From contig JAEILZ010000003.1 in assembly GCA_018873225.1 (NCBI GenBank), positions 2,480,001-2,544,000 on the forward strand: 64,000 bases of DNA. The letters are read 5' to 3'. Position 1 is the stretch's first letter; each line of letters starts with the position of its first letter. A program made the position numbers and the translations under genes. Below the pieces are notes generated by a model. It made no database searches, had not been told where the DNA came from, and saw nothing but the letters and a program-made list of their open reading frames with translations. The stretch comes from [Phialemoniopsis] sp. UDSM-2020 (Eukaryota; Ascomycota; Sordariomycetes; Thyridiales; Thyridiaceae). Positions 12,496 through 25,719 of the stretch are shown piece by piece.

Positions 12496-13144
12496 TTTGG
12501 GAAAAAAGATGGCCCCTCAAGGACGATTGCAGTCGACAAGTAGTCGATGTTGTTCAGAAGCAGGCATGTTGCCGTACCGTCTTTGGCCTACACCCGGGAA
12601 TAGCCTCGCGATCTCATAGTGCAAGTAAAACTCTTTGGCGAATTGTCAGTTTTTGGAGACAAATGCCGCTAATGCATCATTGCCGTCGTGATCCACTTGG
12701 CCTAGGAGAATTGGCAAGCAGTACCCGTGATGAGGGACAACGCCAAAAGAGACAGCAATTACCTGGGATCAAGTGTCGCGTTCCACGTCCGATTCGAAAG
12801 ATTTTGAGACTGTCTTTGCATACCGTGAAGAAAAGACTATTCCGTAGTAAGGTTGCAATACCATGATCAAGGCGAGATTAGACAAGATCGGGCGATGCTT
12901 GATGCTCACAGTTTGCGGGGAAAGGTGTGTTACAATGGCCCATGTGGGGAAGCTGACAGTGCGCTACCTAGGTACCTCGGCACGCCTCAGCTCTCCACGA
13001 TCAAAGCCGACCTCGTAGACCTCCATGTCCGTTTCTCGGAAACCGAAGTTGTCTGCTTTCACTTATCTACATATTGAAGAGATCTGAAAACAATTGTTTT
13101 GCCGTCGACACAGGTTCCCAAGGGCCTTAGTACTTAGTATCGAC
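12496..13144. promoter_or_regulatory. divergent promoter between TRM12 and the SDR gene
   Basis: 649 bp of upstream sequence for both genes. It includes GCTACCTAGGTACC near 12962, a short self-complementary stretch. No gene is seen. Confidence 0.4.
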
Positions 13145-14197
13145 ATGGCGGACAATGCGAAACGAAGACTGCAGGCAATAGGCCAGCAACTGGCTCCGGC
13201 TGAAGGCGGCGAAACTTTTGAAGGGATTTCCAAGATCAAACGCGTTGCAGGAGCATCCGATGGGCCGAGGGTCAGCGGAAAAGTAGTCATCATCACCGGT
13301 ATGTGTGTGTGTGTTCTGTAAGGTGGATGTGCCGTCGCTAAACCTACGCAGGAGCCAATTCAGTCCTCGGCATTGGTCGCGCTTCTGCGCATCAGTTTGC
13401 CCAGAACGGCGCAAAGGCTATTTACTTGTGCGATTATTACGAGACTCATCTCGAGACTCACAAAAGGGAGATACAATCTCTCTACAGAGACGTCCAAGTT
13501 CACACCCGCCGTTTCGATGCTGCGGATGAAGCGGCAGTGAAGGAGGTCATCAACGACGCACTGCGCAATTATGGAAGACTGGACGTCTTCTTTGCAAACG
13601 CCGGCATCATTGGTGCCCATGCTTTGTTCACCGACATCGACGAGGAGGATTTCATGAGGACTCTCCGAGTCAACACTCTCGGGTGCGTCCTGCTTCATAA
13701 GATTGAAGCCATGTTGGATGAGATAACTGACATCCTACAGACCCTTCCTGGCAGCAAAGCATGCTGTTCCGGCAATGAAGAAGACCTCTTCCGATAAACC
13801 AGTCAGCTCTGGGAGCATCATCATGACTGCGTCGGTGGCTGGTCTGCGGTCAAACGCCGGATCTACGCCCTACTCTGCATCCAAGGCAGCAGTGGTAAGC
13901 ATGGCGCAGAGTATGGCATATCAGCTGGCTGGCACCGGCATCAGGGTGAACGCTTTGTGTCCCGGCCTTATCGAGACTGGCATGACTGCCGTCGTCTTCG
14001 AATCGGCGCGGGCTCGTGGCACGGAGAAGAAAATCGGACAGCTGAACCCGCTTAAACGCGGAGGCCATGCCGATGAGATTGCGCGCGTCGCGCTCTTCTT
14101 GGGAAGTGATGAGAGCAGCTACGTGAATGGACAGGCTTGGGCTGTGGACGGGGGTTTAAGTGCTGGCCACCCATACGTGCAAGGGAAGATGGGCTGA
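13145..14197 (+). CDS. classical short-chain dehydrogenase/reductase
   Basis: Three exons (13145-13298, 13352-13682, 13741-14197) give 313 codons. The cofactor motif is formed across the first junction: [26 protein letters not shown] matches the NAG motif. The catalytic residues are Ser (IIMTASVAG) and YSASK (Tyr-x-x-x-Lys). [11 protein letters not shown] and the [11 protein letters not shown] terminus are normal for the family. About 40 residues precede the Rossmann fold, more than most family members have. The substrate is unknown. The next gene on the same strand, acuK, is 1.27 kb away, so this is not a tight unit. Confidence 0.85.
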
Positions 14198-15466
14198 TAC
14201 CGAGTGTGTCACTTGGTAGCCCTTATTGAAGCGTCTTTTTGAATTTGCAACAGTTATGTAGCGAATACCATCGCTACCTCAATGTGCATTTCCTTCAACA
14301 ATTCGGTAGTGTGGGTGACGATGCAGAGCTCTGTGTGAAGCATTGGACAAACGTGCTTGGCGATCACGGCATATTTGACGATCGAGTAATTTTTCACAGC
14401 ATTTACAGCAGGGTTGGTGATCTTGGTACCATGCAGTGGCATTCATTGGTTTACCTGGTCCGTCAATACCCGTTTGTGTCTTGACTGCCCTGCAGATCAG
14501 GGCGCAATGCACGATGTACCTGACCTTCCAGGACTGACCCAGGTGCATTAGTGTGGACCTTTTGTAATCATTCGGGATTGATTCCATGTCGATTGCAGCA
14601 CAGAAGGCAATACATGTACGTACAGTCAGCCAAGAGTAAAAAAGCTGCTCCGAGTCGCATCACCAAGCCCGGCCGGAGCTTGGCCCCGTGGCGGCGCGCT
14701 CTTTTGTTTACGTCAAATCAACGTTGAAGACATAGCATTTAGTCATGACAGAAGCATGCAGTCATCCATAGTCGCCCAAAAGCAGCCAAGCTCCATAGAA
14801 GAAGCCCTGTATCCTGCCAGTAGCGGCGCTCATAGCTCGAGCTACCAACCTGGTAAGCTGCCTTAGCCTCTGGGCCGAACGGTGGAGTTTGTCGGGTCTG
14901 AGGGACTAAGAAAGTACTCGGAGCTCCAAATCCACGCAGTAAAGTTTGAGCCCCTCGGCTCCAGATTTGCAGATTTGCCAGCCCCTCCCGCTCGTTTCCC
15001 TACGTCCACTCCGGGGAATTTTCAGACACTTCCACACGGCCTTCGCTCACGCGATATTACACCGGACCACAGTGTGTCAGTCTTGTGTTTCCAAAGCCAT
15101 AAGCTTTTAGTCTTCTTTCTGGGAGCTGTGCGAATCGACCGCTGTTCTGTCTTACAAGGGTCAACCTGCCCCGAGCAATTGGCCTCGTATACAACGACCA
15201 CGGGCCTCGTCGCTGTCTGCCGTGAACACCCCGGCTACACTTCCCACCTTGACCGGCCGTCTTCGGATACGATTTATGCGATATCAATTGCCCACTGAGA
15301 CGAGACGCGCTGGCACTGAGGGCTTCGGAACACCTGCTGTCGAGTCACATCGCTCCTGCACCAAGCCGCGAACCCTCCTCTAATGAGCGACAACCTTGAC
15401 GCCCATCTGCGTAACCACCAGATCCAATGGGACCGGTGTGCGTCCAGTGACCGAAAATAGAGAGTC
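14198..15466. other. long intergenic region upstream of acuK
   Basis: About 1.27 kb with no convincing gene. The nearest open frames (14239-14484, 14882-15298) have no recognisable domains. It probably carries the acuK promoter and a long leader, which is common for fungal transcription factors. Confidence 0.4.
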
Positions 15467-17578
15467 ATGGAGAAGAAGAATGGAAACGAGCATAAGTCGG
15501 ACGGCGACTCTAAACCCAAGGACCACGCGCCGACGTCCGACGATCATAACAAGACGCCCAAGAAGCGGCGCAAGGTCAACCATGGTGCGCATTCTCCCCT
15601 GCTGGGTGGTTCGGCCGTCGTCGCGAGGCCAGCCATCCCCCTTCACGACATCCTTGTTACCAGGCTAACGCTGCGTTCGCGTTCCTACAGCATGCGTATA
15701 TTGCCGTCGATCTGTAAGTCATCCGACGCCTCGAATTTAGCGATCAATTGGCTCTTTTCCGCGGCCTGGCGCAAAACTATTGCCTCCTCTCGAGGATTGT
15801 TGCAGACCGTATCCGGCCCAGGGCCTGCATGTATAACGATGGTATGACTTTGGGCTAACATATGCGCTCTCGATGCTTTGTCTCGTAGCATATGACATGC
15901 GATCTTGTACGTACTACCCTTCCTTCGTGCGCTGTCCTCCTGCCTCCTTTCTCTCCCTGCTGGCAGCCCAGTCAGCCGAGATCTTGGTTCTCAGAGGCTC
16001 ACCACTCAATAGGAACGGCCGTGTACTCGGTGTATCAAAAGGAACATTGGACATCTATGTCATGATGAACCGCGCGACTCAGAATCAAAGAAGACCAAGA
16101 GTGTACTCGAGGGCTCAACCGTGGACGAATCAGCATCACAGTCCGACATTCGCAGCTCTATAGACCAGCCGGTCAACGCCATGAGGCCGCCGTCATTTGA
16201 TGCTGGCGCAGGACAGGCGTCCAAGTCTGCCTTTAATGCGGGTGCACTGAGCAGAAGTAACCCACTTCAGCTTGTGCAACCGACGCCTGTTGCTAGAATC
16301 CAGCCCAACGCCATGAACACCGGCAATGCAAACCAGTGTAGGTCTTCCTTGTCACTCCCTCAACATTGTCTGTAACGTGAGTCAATGGCTGAGAACGCGA
16401 TCCGTACGGATTCATAGTTGCTGGCTTCTCTGATGCATGGTTGACGGCGCAAAATCATTTCCATGATATGCACAATTTTCATCCCAACTACATGATTGCT
16501 CCCGAGGTGAGCAACGAGTTTAATCTCCTCAACGACTTTCTGCATAGTAGCCTACTCGATGACGGCGGTATTCTCTCCGAGGACCAGACGCAACTACCGC
16601 GGAATAACCAGTCGGCAGACATGGTTACAGGGTATCTCTCTGGCACGAATAACAACAACAATACCAACAATAGCAACAGCATGCTCCCACCAAGTGCACT
16701 AACTGCAGGGTCAATGGCTCCTCCAAACTCTGAACATGCCAAGGCGATCTCACGGCCGGGCAGTGTAGTCCCGATAGACAAAGCTAGGGAGTACTACCTG
16801 CAAGCAGCTGATCCGGATGGGAACGACACACCAGAAAACCGAATGGATCGTGTGCTCAAAGCCAAATACGAGGCCGGCCTCTTGAAGCCCTTCAACTACG
16901 TCAAAGGTTATGCGCGGCTCCATGCCTATCTTGACAGCCATATGGTCGCAGCCGCGTCCAAACAAAGGATTAAGCGTCAACTCGACAGGTTTCGACCCAA
17001 ATTCCGTGAAAAGATGCAGGCTCTCACCGACATGGAGCTCGTCTATGTCGAGATGTGGTTCGAGAAAACACTCATGGAATACGATCGCGTTTTCGCCAGC
17101 ATGGCTGTTCCTGCCTGTTGCTGGAGGAGAACGGGCGAGATTTTCCGGGGCAACAAGGAGATGGCCGAGTTGATCCACGTCCCTGTCGAACAATTACGAG
17201 ATGTAAGGATTTTAAGGCACCGCCAACAAGCATTAGCCGGGGTAGCAGCTAACTGTTCGCAGGGCAAGATAGCGCTCCACGAGATTCTCACGGAAGAGTC
17301 GATGGTCAGGTATTGGGAGGAGTTCGGCACAATCGCCTTCGATGCGGCGCACGACACGCTGTTGACCGCGTGTGCGTTGAAGAACCCGGATGACAAGTCC
17401 AACGATCCCATCGTGAAATGTTGTTTTTCACTCAAGATTCGACGAGACGATCATAAAATGTCAGTGCAAACCTACCCACCTGTGTCTTGAAGGATGCCGC
17501 GGGATATCTGTGCTAATAATGGATCCTCTCAGTCCGAGCATGATTGTCGGCAACTTTCTCCCACACGATCCAGCGTAG
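15467..17578 (+). CDS. acuK: zinc-cluster transcription factor of gluconeogenesis, AcuK/ERT1 type
   Basis: Seven exons (15467-15584, 15691-15713, 15889-15906, 16013-16337, 16418-17202, 17263-17459, 17533-17578) give 503 codons. The Zn2Cys6 domain emerges only after joining four exons: HACVYCRRS, HMTCDL (an 18-nt micro-exon) and ERPCTRCIKRNIGHLC, with six cysteines in C-x2-C-x6-C-x5-C-x2-C-x6-C spacing. It is preceded by the basic stretch KKRRKVNH. An Asn/Ser-rich run lies in the middle. The C-terminal half has a PAS-like region (ELVYVEMWFEKTLMEYDR, then FRGNKEMAELIHV), and the end reads IPSMIVGNFLPHDPA. AcuK with AcuM activates PEP carboxykinase and fructose-1,6-bisphosphatase genes for growth on acetate and other gluconeogenic sources. 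Confidence 0.9.
15889..15906 (+). other. acuK: 18-nt micro-exon in the acuK zinc cluster
   Basis: The exon CATATGACATGCGATCTT encodes HMTCDL and carries the third zinc-binding cysteine. It is flanked by an AG acceptor (CGTAG) and a GTACGT donor. Skipping it keeps the frame but removes a zinc ligand. Confidence 0.85.
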
Positions 17579-18194
17579 GCGATTTATCGCCCTTACGTTT
17601 GCAGTACATACATATATATACCCCTACCGCACACACCCTCGCTCAGCCGCATTGGTCCTTTCGAACTCGGATTGATCGAAAGGATGTTGTAGATGCCGTG
17701 TTGGGTGGGCTTTGTATGAGTTTTTGTTGCATTTTCACAACGGTATCCTTTCAAGCCTTCTCGGGCCGTTGGCAGGTCATCTGGGGAAAGAGCGAACACC
17801 AGTGTCTCAAGCTCTAGTCTCCCAGAGTGGGTTGGTTTCTTGCCTGGCGTTTCGTAATCATTACCTACTTGTGTAGTTTAGAGAAGGAAGGAAGGCGGGA
17901 TGATTGCTGAAAACAGGCGGAAGGAGAGAAAGGTTGTTTCCTTCCCGGGTGTCTCTGTCTCCTCCACTCAGCAGTGCTACTCCGATGCCAATGGAAAACA
18001 TCCCCACCTTGATATTTTGTCCCCATTCGAAGTTGGCATGATTGCAGCACACAGCGGGTTTCTCAAGCTCAAGCACGCATCATCGCCTTTCGCGACATGT
18101 CTGCCGACCGTGATCGTAGCAACCGGCCGGGCACGGGGGGTGCAGGGCAAGAGCAGCGGCTTAAGGCTCTGATCGGTATGTTTAGCTACGATGT
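17579..18194. other. intergenic region between acuK and the SPO22/ZIP4 gene
   Basis: Contains the acuK 3' region and the promoter of the next gene. A possible first coding exon starts at ATG 18097 (MSADRDRSNRPG...) and ends at a GGTATG donor near 18174, but its phase does not match the next exon, so I did not include it. Confidence 0.35.
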
Positions 18195-21100
18195 ATGATT
18201 TTCAGCAAGCAGGTCGACCTGACCACTCTTCTAGCATTTGCCAAGGATGTCCAACGGCGTTTGCCAGGCGACTGCACCAAGTCTTTCGGTAGCGACGCCC
18301 TCCTGAAGGACCTTGACGACCACGTCCAGGGCCTCGGTAAAACACGTCTCGAGGCATATGGCCACGGAGAGCTGGATCAGCTAGGCACAGACCTCTGGAA
18401 CTTGTGCACACGGCTGAAACGCGATGAAGACGAAGCCGATGAAGAACCATCCGGTTACCGGACTTTACTCTTGAAGGTCCGCGTGTTTGCCTTTCAGTTA
18501 CTCGACATGGTACGATGGTCTGGGAGCAAGAGCTCGACGGCCCAGCTGCTCCAGCAGATGAAGTTGGCATTGAAGGTTGGCAAATCGTGTATCGGTAAGG
18601 AAACAGACCGGGGCTTTACTTATGTACTGTGCTAATCGCGTCGCTGCAGATGAGCGCGTACTTGACCTTGCTCTGCTAGCATTACAGCGAGCAGCAGATT
18701 ACCATAAACGACTAAGCGAAATGGTCCAACCATTGGACCATCAAGACGTGATGGAGTGCAAACGGCTTGAGATCGAGCATTTGGTACTTCGAACTGCACT
18801 GGTAGGTTCTCCGCTCTGCTCATGGCCAATATAGACTGACACATCAAAGGCGTGGCGTGAAGGCCGGTACGATATTGCGGAACATGTGTACCAGAAAACC
18901 GAGACACTGAAAGACTCGCTTGATCCTCAGGCCGCGGAATGTCTTGCAGACGTCTTGTATGAGATCGGGAAGAGTGCCTCGGGGAACAACGAGCACGAAA
19001 TGGCCGTCAAATGGCTCGAGAGATCCTACGATATCATCGACGGTCAGGACCTACCACAATTGTCAAGAGATGCTGTTGAACTGCGTCTCTCGATTTCTCA
19101 GGCGATCGTCACTGCCTTACTTGGCATCAATACCCCTCTCGCGCTCGAGAAGGCCCAGCGTACTATCGACTGCATCGAGTCCGAGATGGGAACTCAACTG
19201 TTGGTTCACCTGCTCAGACTCGAGCTACTTAATAGCTCACCACAAGAGGTCTTTGATACACAAGCCTATTGTAACATTCTTCGGCAGATGGTGAAAAGCT
19301 TCGGGTTTGTTGAACCTCAGTATGAGCTTTTAGTACACCATATTCGAAAGTTGCACGACAAGAGTCCCGGACTGGGGTGCCAGGTGTTGGACGAGCTCCT
19401 CGTCAAGCTGACGAACTATGAGAAGCATTCCTGGGTTGACAAGCTCGTAGTCACGCGCATGTGGATGACTACCAGTCAACGTGACTCCTTGGAAACGGTT
19501 GAGAAAGCCCGAGATGTGTTCCATAAGCTGACTGAGCCGTTGAGTGCCGAGGCAGCTACGGCGGCGCAGACAGTAGGTTTCTCAAGATCTCAACCTCGCC
19601 TCAAGCTGACAATTTCCAGCTAGCATGGAAAAAGATCGAGCCCTACTGCAGAAGCGGTGAACTTGATCTTGCTTCAAGTTGGTGTGAGCTATCACTGTGT
19701 CGAGCCTTCGTTAACTCGGATCCGGCCAATCGGGCGAAAATTGAAAGGTAAATTGCAGCACATCATGACATTGAATTAATACTGACCTCCATAGGAAGCT
19801 GTTGCTCTGTAGCATTGACCAGAATAACCTCGACAACGCGCGAGCAGTCTTCTATTCGATGCCGGAAGCCACACAACGAGAGCCAATGACGAGATTCCTC
19901 CTGTACAAGGTGGCTATCCGGAGCGATGACCAGGAGCTCGCTACCGAATGCCTTGAATATATCAACATACCCACGGCTGGTCTCGAGTTCCTCTATGCTT
20001 GTGTCCTAGAGGCGCAGCAGGCTCATAATTACGTCTGTACTATGGCGGCCTTGAAGAAACTTGCAGACAGATACGAATTTCATAAGCCAGACTCAGTACA
20101 CCTGCCAGCTTTACTTCGGTGCATGATACGACTTTCGGCTCCTCTCCTTAGTAGCCATGATGAAGGCGACTCTGATCTAGCCATCAATGCCCTTTGCGAC
20201 GCATTTGAGCGAGGTAAGTACATGATGCAGATGAGACAGCAAATTGATACAGCCAAAACTTACAATGAAGCAGTGGTCGAAGGAATCTCTCGGGACCCTA
20301 AAGATGCACAGGGCGATCGACTTTTCAATGTCCAAGAACTGGAATGGTTTTCCCGGAACGCTTACAATACCAGCCTCAAGAACATGTCAACATGGGACCC
20401 ACGTCAGATCGTTCGGATGCTGCGCGCTTGTATCGGCATTATCGAACACTTCCCTGCCGACATTCCCTCTGAGGCGGCCGGAGATTTGGCCCTCAAAGCT
20501 CTGTTTTGTCATTTCCTTGCCGCATCGGCCTTGGTCGCATTGGCAAGGTCAGGAGATGACAGAGAACAGCAACTCGATGATTATCTAGAGATGCGTAAGC
20601 ATGTGGCAGCATTTGATGTCCAAATTCAAGAATACGGGGAGAAACTTGATGGCAAGCTTATCAAGGATCTTTTGAACAAGCAATCTGTCCTTTTCATGTT
20701 CGACTTTGAGGGTGCCATCCAGCTCGGTGAATGGACACAACTTGGCGAGATCGTGCGCAGAGCAACTGCTTGCAAGAGCCTAATCACCTTTCAGGGCATG
20801 GGAGATTGTCTACTCCGGTCTGCTGCTCCTGCAGAAGGTGAGCTTGCTCGATACTTAGGCATGTCATTGAAACTAACATTTATGCAGCAGTGGAGAATGT
20901 TATGTCGATTCTCATAAATGAGATCTGGAGTCTGGAGGGCTTTACAGCAACCAAACTTGCCAAGTATATCCGTTGCCTTTTCCAGGCCGTCTTACCTCAA
21001 GGAGATGAGCTGGCATTTGGGCTCATGGATCAAGCTCTCACAATGGCTCGCGAAGCTGCCGAGGTACGTGATTGATATCAGCGCGTGACAAGGCACTGGC

Positions 21101-21327
21101 TAACAAGTGGTGAACCCCAGAGCGGTCAGCCCATGGCACCAGAGGATGCAGAATGGATGGCGGCCACTGCGTACAATCATGCCATCGACTGGTACCAGGG
21201 TGGCCAGGAGAAGAGGTGCGGCGAATGGGCCGAACGAGCCATGATCATGGCTCGACATTGCAACGACGGTGGACAATACGAGGCGATCCTCCATGAGAAG
21301 TATATGACGCTCAAGCTTGACTCTTGA
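18195..21327 (+). CDS. ZIP4: meiosis protein SPO22/ZIP4-like, TPR superhelix
   Basis: Eight exons (18195-18594, 18650-18801, 18850-19572, 19620-19747, 19795-20213, 20274-20837, 20888-21063, 21121-21327) give 922 codons in one frame. The helical-repeat sequence with AEHVYQKTETLKDSLDPQAAECLADVLYEIGKSA and later TPR-like units matches the SPO22 domain. In yeast Spo22/Zip4 is a scaffold of the synapsis initiation (ZMM) complex that ties crossover formation to synapsis. The length fits the family. The 5' end is the weak point: ATG 18195 is the simplest start, but an upstream exon may exist. The intron at 20214-20273 is exactly 60 nt without stops, so it could be missed or retained. The 3' end is convergent with xanthine dehydrogenase. 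Confidence 0.8.
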
Positions 21328-21463
21328 TTTACGACTAAGAAGTTGCTTCAAATTGCTGGCTAGATGAAGAAACCCCAAACGATGATAGTCTCCGCGCCTA
21401 ACCCATTGCTACCCGATGATATCGAAAGGATGAAAAGACTGTCAGAAAATCCCAAGTGTGATA

Positions 21464-24400
21464 CTAAATTGCGATGAAGAAACTCTTCTCGCCTTTCTTG
21501 GGCAACACCCTCGCGCGCTCCATGATAGGGTCGACGCAGGCAAGTCTGATCCTTTCCGGTGTGGCCGGACTCTCCAAACGTAATAGACCATCTTGACCAC
21601 CATTCTCGTCGCCTTCCGCGCCAATCTTGGCCACAACTCCATACTGAGCTCTCGCCGCCTTGAGTGCGTCGCGAATCGCGAAGAACACGGCGCTGCCCAT
21701 GAACAGGGGCGGCTCCCCCACACCTCGGCTCCGCTGGATGGTGCGCAGGTCTTTCCACTCGACGTCCTTGAGCAGACTGACGTTGAACACCTGTGGAATA
21801 TCGCGGAAGCCCGGAATCTTGTACGCCCCGGGCCCACGAGTGAACAGATTGCCGGCGCCGGCACCGTTGCGCAGCCACAGACTCTCCTCCATGGTGAAGA
21901 GCCCCATGCCCTGGACGAAGGCGCCGTGGATCTGGCCGTAGTCGATGGCAGGGTTGATGCTGCGGCCGACGTCCATCTTGATGTCCGCCCGCAGACAGGT
22001 CCAGGTGCCCGTGAGCGTGTCGATCTCGACCTCGGCGGCAGTGACGCCCTGCGTGAAGTAGAAGAACATCTTGCCCTTGTTTTCGCCCCACGTGTAGCCG
22101 ATCTCGGGCGTCTTGTAGAAGCCCTGGGCGGAGAGGTTGACCCGGTCAAAGTAAGCTGCCTCGGCGAGCTTCTTCATCGATGCGTCCTTGCCGAGTTTCT
22201 CCCTGTAGGGCGCAAGGCGCTCGTTGAGCTGAGTGCAGGCGTTGTAGATCGCGTAGCCGTTGAGGTCGGAGGAGGCGGATGCCGCCGTAGCCGAAGCATT
22301 AGCGACAGTGTTGGTCGCCGTCTCAGAGATGAAGACATTGTCGAGGGGAACACCAAGGGCTTGGGCCGCGATCATTGTCATCTTGGTATGCAAGCCCTGG
22401 CCCATCTCCGTGCCACCGTGTGCGACGAGAACAGAGCCGTCGTGGTAGATGTGCACCAGCGCACCGGCCTGGTTGAACCACAACGCCGTAAAGGAGATGC
22501 CGAACTTGGTAGGAATGATGGCGAGGCCCCGCTTGCGCCACTTGTGCTCGTCGTTGAACTTGGTGATGGCGTCACGTCGTGCGTCGTACTTTGACTCCTT
22601 GAGGACTTGTCCGTACATCAGGGGAACGTGCCAGTCGGTAAGAGGTTGGTTGAAGTGTGTCAACTCTTCATCTTTGTAGAAGTTGATCTCCCGGAGCCTC
22701 TCAACAGGCATACCCAGGCGATCGGCGACTTCTGACATGTAGCTTTCCGCAATGAACATGCCTTGAGGACCGCCGAATCCTCGGAATGCGGTGTTGGACA
22801 TGGTGTTGGTTTTGCATATGCGTCCCTTGACATGAATGTTGGGTATCAAGTAACACCCGTCACTATGGGTCATAGAGCGCTCGCATACCGCGGCCGAGAG
22901 GTCCCACGACCATCCGCCGTTGTTGAATATGTCAAGATCGAGGGCTTGTATCTTGCCGTTCTTGTTCACACCCACCTTCCACTTGCCGAGGAACGGGTGT
23001 CTCTGGCCCGAAGTCACCATGTCTTCTTCGCGAGTGAGCATGCACCGGACTGGCTTCTTCATCTTCTGTGCAGCCAGAGCGAGAATCGTGCTGAGCTGCA
23101 CAGATCTCGTTTCTTTGCCTCCAAAGCCACCTCCCATCCGCTTTACTTTGACCACCACCTTGTTGGCCTGGACCTCCAACATGCGAGCCGCATACGTTTG
23201 CCTGGGATGGCTGTCAGAATTCATGTTTGCACACAAAGTGACGAGAGAAACTTACGCTTCGTTGCAATTCTGGGTGCTGGACCATATCTCCATCTCACCA
23301 TCCTCAGGTTTGGGAATTGCTAGGGCCGCATTCGTCTCGAGGTAGAAATGTTCCTGTCCACCCATCCTACTCACACCTGTGAAGACGTGGTCACACTTTT
23401 CGAATGCATCTCCTACGTCACCCTTCTTGATTTCCCGGAAGAATTTGAAGAAGCTCTCCTTCTCTATGGCTTCCTCCATGGTGAATATTGCTGGCAGTTC
23501 TTCGTATTCCACCTTAACAGCTCTGGCACCCTCTGCTGCCTTCAATGCTGACTTTGCCAGTACCATGGCAATAGGCTGCCCCGTAGTGAAAACTTCGTCC
23601 TCGGCGAAGAACAACTCTTCAAAATGGGGAGCACCCCAGCGGTTGAGCTCAGGCCTAGGCACGTCGTCCTTGTCAACGATATCTACCACACCGGGTATGT
23701 CCAAAGCCGGACCATAGTCGACCGATAGGATTTTAGCATGAGGCTTTGTGGACAGCACGAAACATCCGTGCAACTCGTTGGCTAGAGGGGGAATGTCGTC
23801 GGTGTACTGTGCTTCGCCAGTGGTCTGCTTCAGTGCTGCCAGATGTGGGTTCGCTTTCCCAAGAATTTCTTGAGAGTATACTTCTGTTGACTTCTCATCG
23901 ACGGCTCCAGTCGAAAGTTCTCTCTCCAATTCTTCAACAGCCTGTTCGTCGATGTTGCTCGTATCCTTCAGATCCGCCATGCATTCGTGGTAAAATCTGT
24001 AAAAGAAGCCTAGAGCAAGTGACTTCCTGTAAGAGGCCATGCCCCCGGGAACTCCAAACTGTAGGTCAAAGTCCTGCTCCAACGCGTTCATAGTCCCTTC
24101 CAATGTTTCCAGATCGGCAAGCTTCTTCCCCGTCAAGAATTCGTTCGCGGACTTCGCAGCCACTGTCATGGGAGCCATTCCGCCATAGACCAAGCTGCAG
24201 GCCTCAACCACGCCCTCAGCGTCCATTCGAATCCTGAGAGCTCCCGTGACGATGGCAATGTCATCATCTTTCCTCTTTGCTTGTTTGTAGGATCTGAAAA
24301 TCTCTCCTTTGCCGTGTGTCAGGGGTATCCTAATGGCAGCGATGATACCATCCGCTGGAAGTGCCGTCTTCCTATATCCCTGGAAGAAATTTGACATGGG

Positions 24401-25719
24401 TATCTCGACGGTATTGCTCTTCGATCTTGCGATAAGGACGGCATCCGCGGCCATGAAGACCGGGTTCAGGTCAGAAATTGGCGATGCCGTGACGAGATTG
24501 CCAGCCGGGGTGCCGACATTCCTGATTTGTCTACCAGCAAAGTATTTCAACTGCTTGTAGATAGCAGAAAATACCTGGCCTCTCATCTCGCCATAGTGTT
24601 TGACAGCCTCCAGGCAGATGTGTTCGAGATCCGTCAAGACCACATTGCCGCCAATCTCAAGATGGTCTTCTTTGAAAGAATATTGTCTCAGCTCCGGTAT
24701 GTCTCCAACAAAGACCGATACGGGGTATTTTTGAGCCTTGAACTTAACCTCAATTTGGGTCTCGGTGCTACCACCAATAATTTTGGCATCTGGATAGACA
24801 CTCTTGATATCCAACAGTTGGTCAATTGTCACGGGCCGATACCACCTCTTCCTCTTGTTTCCGAAAGCCAATGGCTTAAAGTCGTATTTTTTGAGTGCAG
24901 GAGGGAATATGAGTTCCGTGTCCGGGTTGTACTCGATAAAGCCCGGTGGCGTAAATCGTTTTATGGGCTGGCCATCGTCCAGACTCTTAGCCTTACAACA
25001 GCCGTTGGCTCCATTTGAGCTGTCTCCATTCTCCATACAGCAGCCTGCACCGCCATTCGCGGTTGCTTTCCCGCACGAGCTGCCCCGGTTGTTGGAGCTG
25101 AAGGTTTGAGCTGCGTCCAGGATCGAGCGGTAACCGGTGCAGCGGCACAGATTGCCGTCGAAAGCTTCTTCGATATCGTGGTCGTCTGGGCTGTCGTTGT
25201 TTCGAAGCAGGGCATATAGGCTCATGACAATGCCCGGCGTGCAAAACCCACACTGGCTACCATTGCTCTTGGCCACCCGCTCCTGAGCAGGATGGGGCTT
25301 TTTCACGTTGCCGATCCCTTCTATGGTGATGACATGCTTGCCGTCGACGCTGGCGAGGGGAGCCAAACAAGCATTTACGCTTGCGTGGTAGATCTTCTTG
25401 GTGGTCGGGTTGTACTGGCTGATGACAACAGTGCAGGCGCCGCATCCGCCTTCTCCACAGCCACTGGCAACATCTCGTCAATATTGGAAGCCAATGGGGC
25501 TTGATAAGAACAAAGGCCGAGTGATGTGTGGACTTACAGCTTGGTCCCAGTCAGCCCGATGCCGCGCAGGTATTCCAGAAGGGTGACCTCGGGATCGATC
25601 TCATCGAGCACAACGCGAGTACCATTAAGATAGAAGCGCAGAGTGTCATCATATGTGGTGGTCAATGAGGCGATGGGGTCAGCGGGACCTCGCTCCGGGG
25701 AAATGGCGCTGGGCGCCAT
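21464..25719 (-). CDS. hxA: xanthine dehydrogenase (purine hydroxylase)
   Basis: Three exons (25719-25538, 25463-23256, 23201-21464) give 1375 codons, the normal length for fungal xanthine dehydrogenase. Order: a first 2Fe-2S domain with [14 protein letters not shown] (completed across intron 1), a second with [18 protein letters not shown] and [13 protein letters not shown], an FAD domain ([34 protein letters not shown]), then the molybdopterin domain ([23 protein letters not shown]). The active-site glutamate lies in [14 protein letters not shown] near the C-terminus. The enzyme oxidises hypoxanthine to xanthine and urate with NAD+ in the cytosol or peroxisome and supplies nitrogen from purines. 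Two AGATAA sites lie upstream (25964-25990), consistent with nitrogen control. Confidence 0.95.

Noticed and set aside
14882..15298. 138-codon open frame upstream of acuK
   Set aside because: No domain and low plausibility of the translated sequence; more likely promoter or leader sequence.
18097..18174. Upstream first exon for the SPO22/ZIP4 gene (MSADRDRSN...)
   Set aside because: The only donor leaves a phase that does not fit the next exon; kept as a possibility but not annotated.
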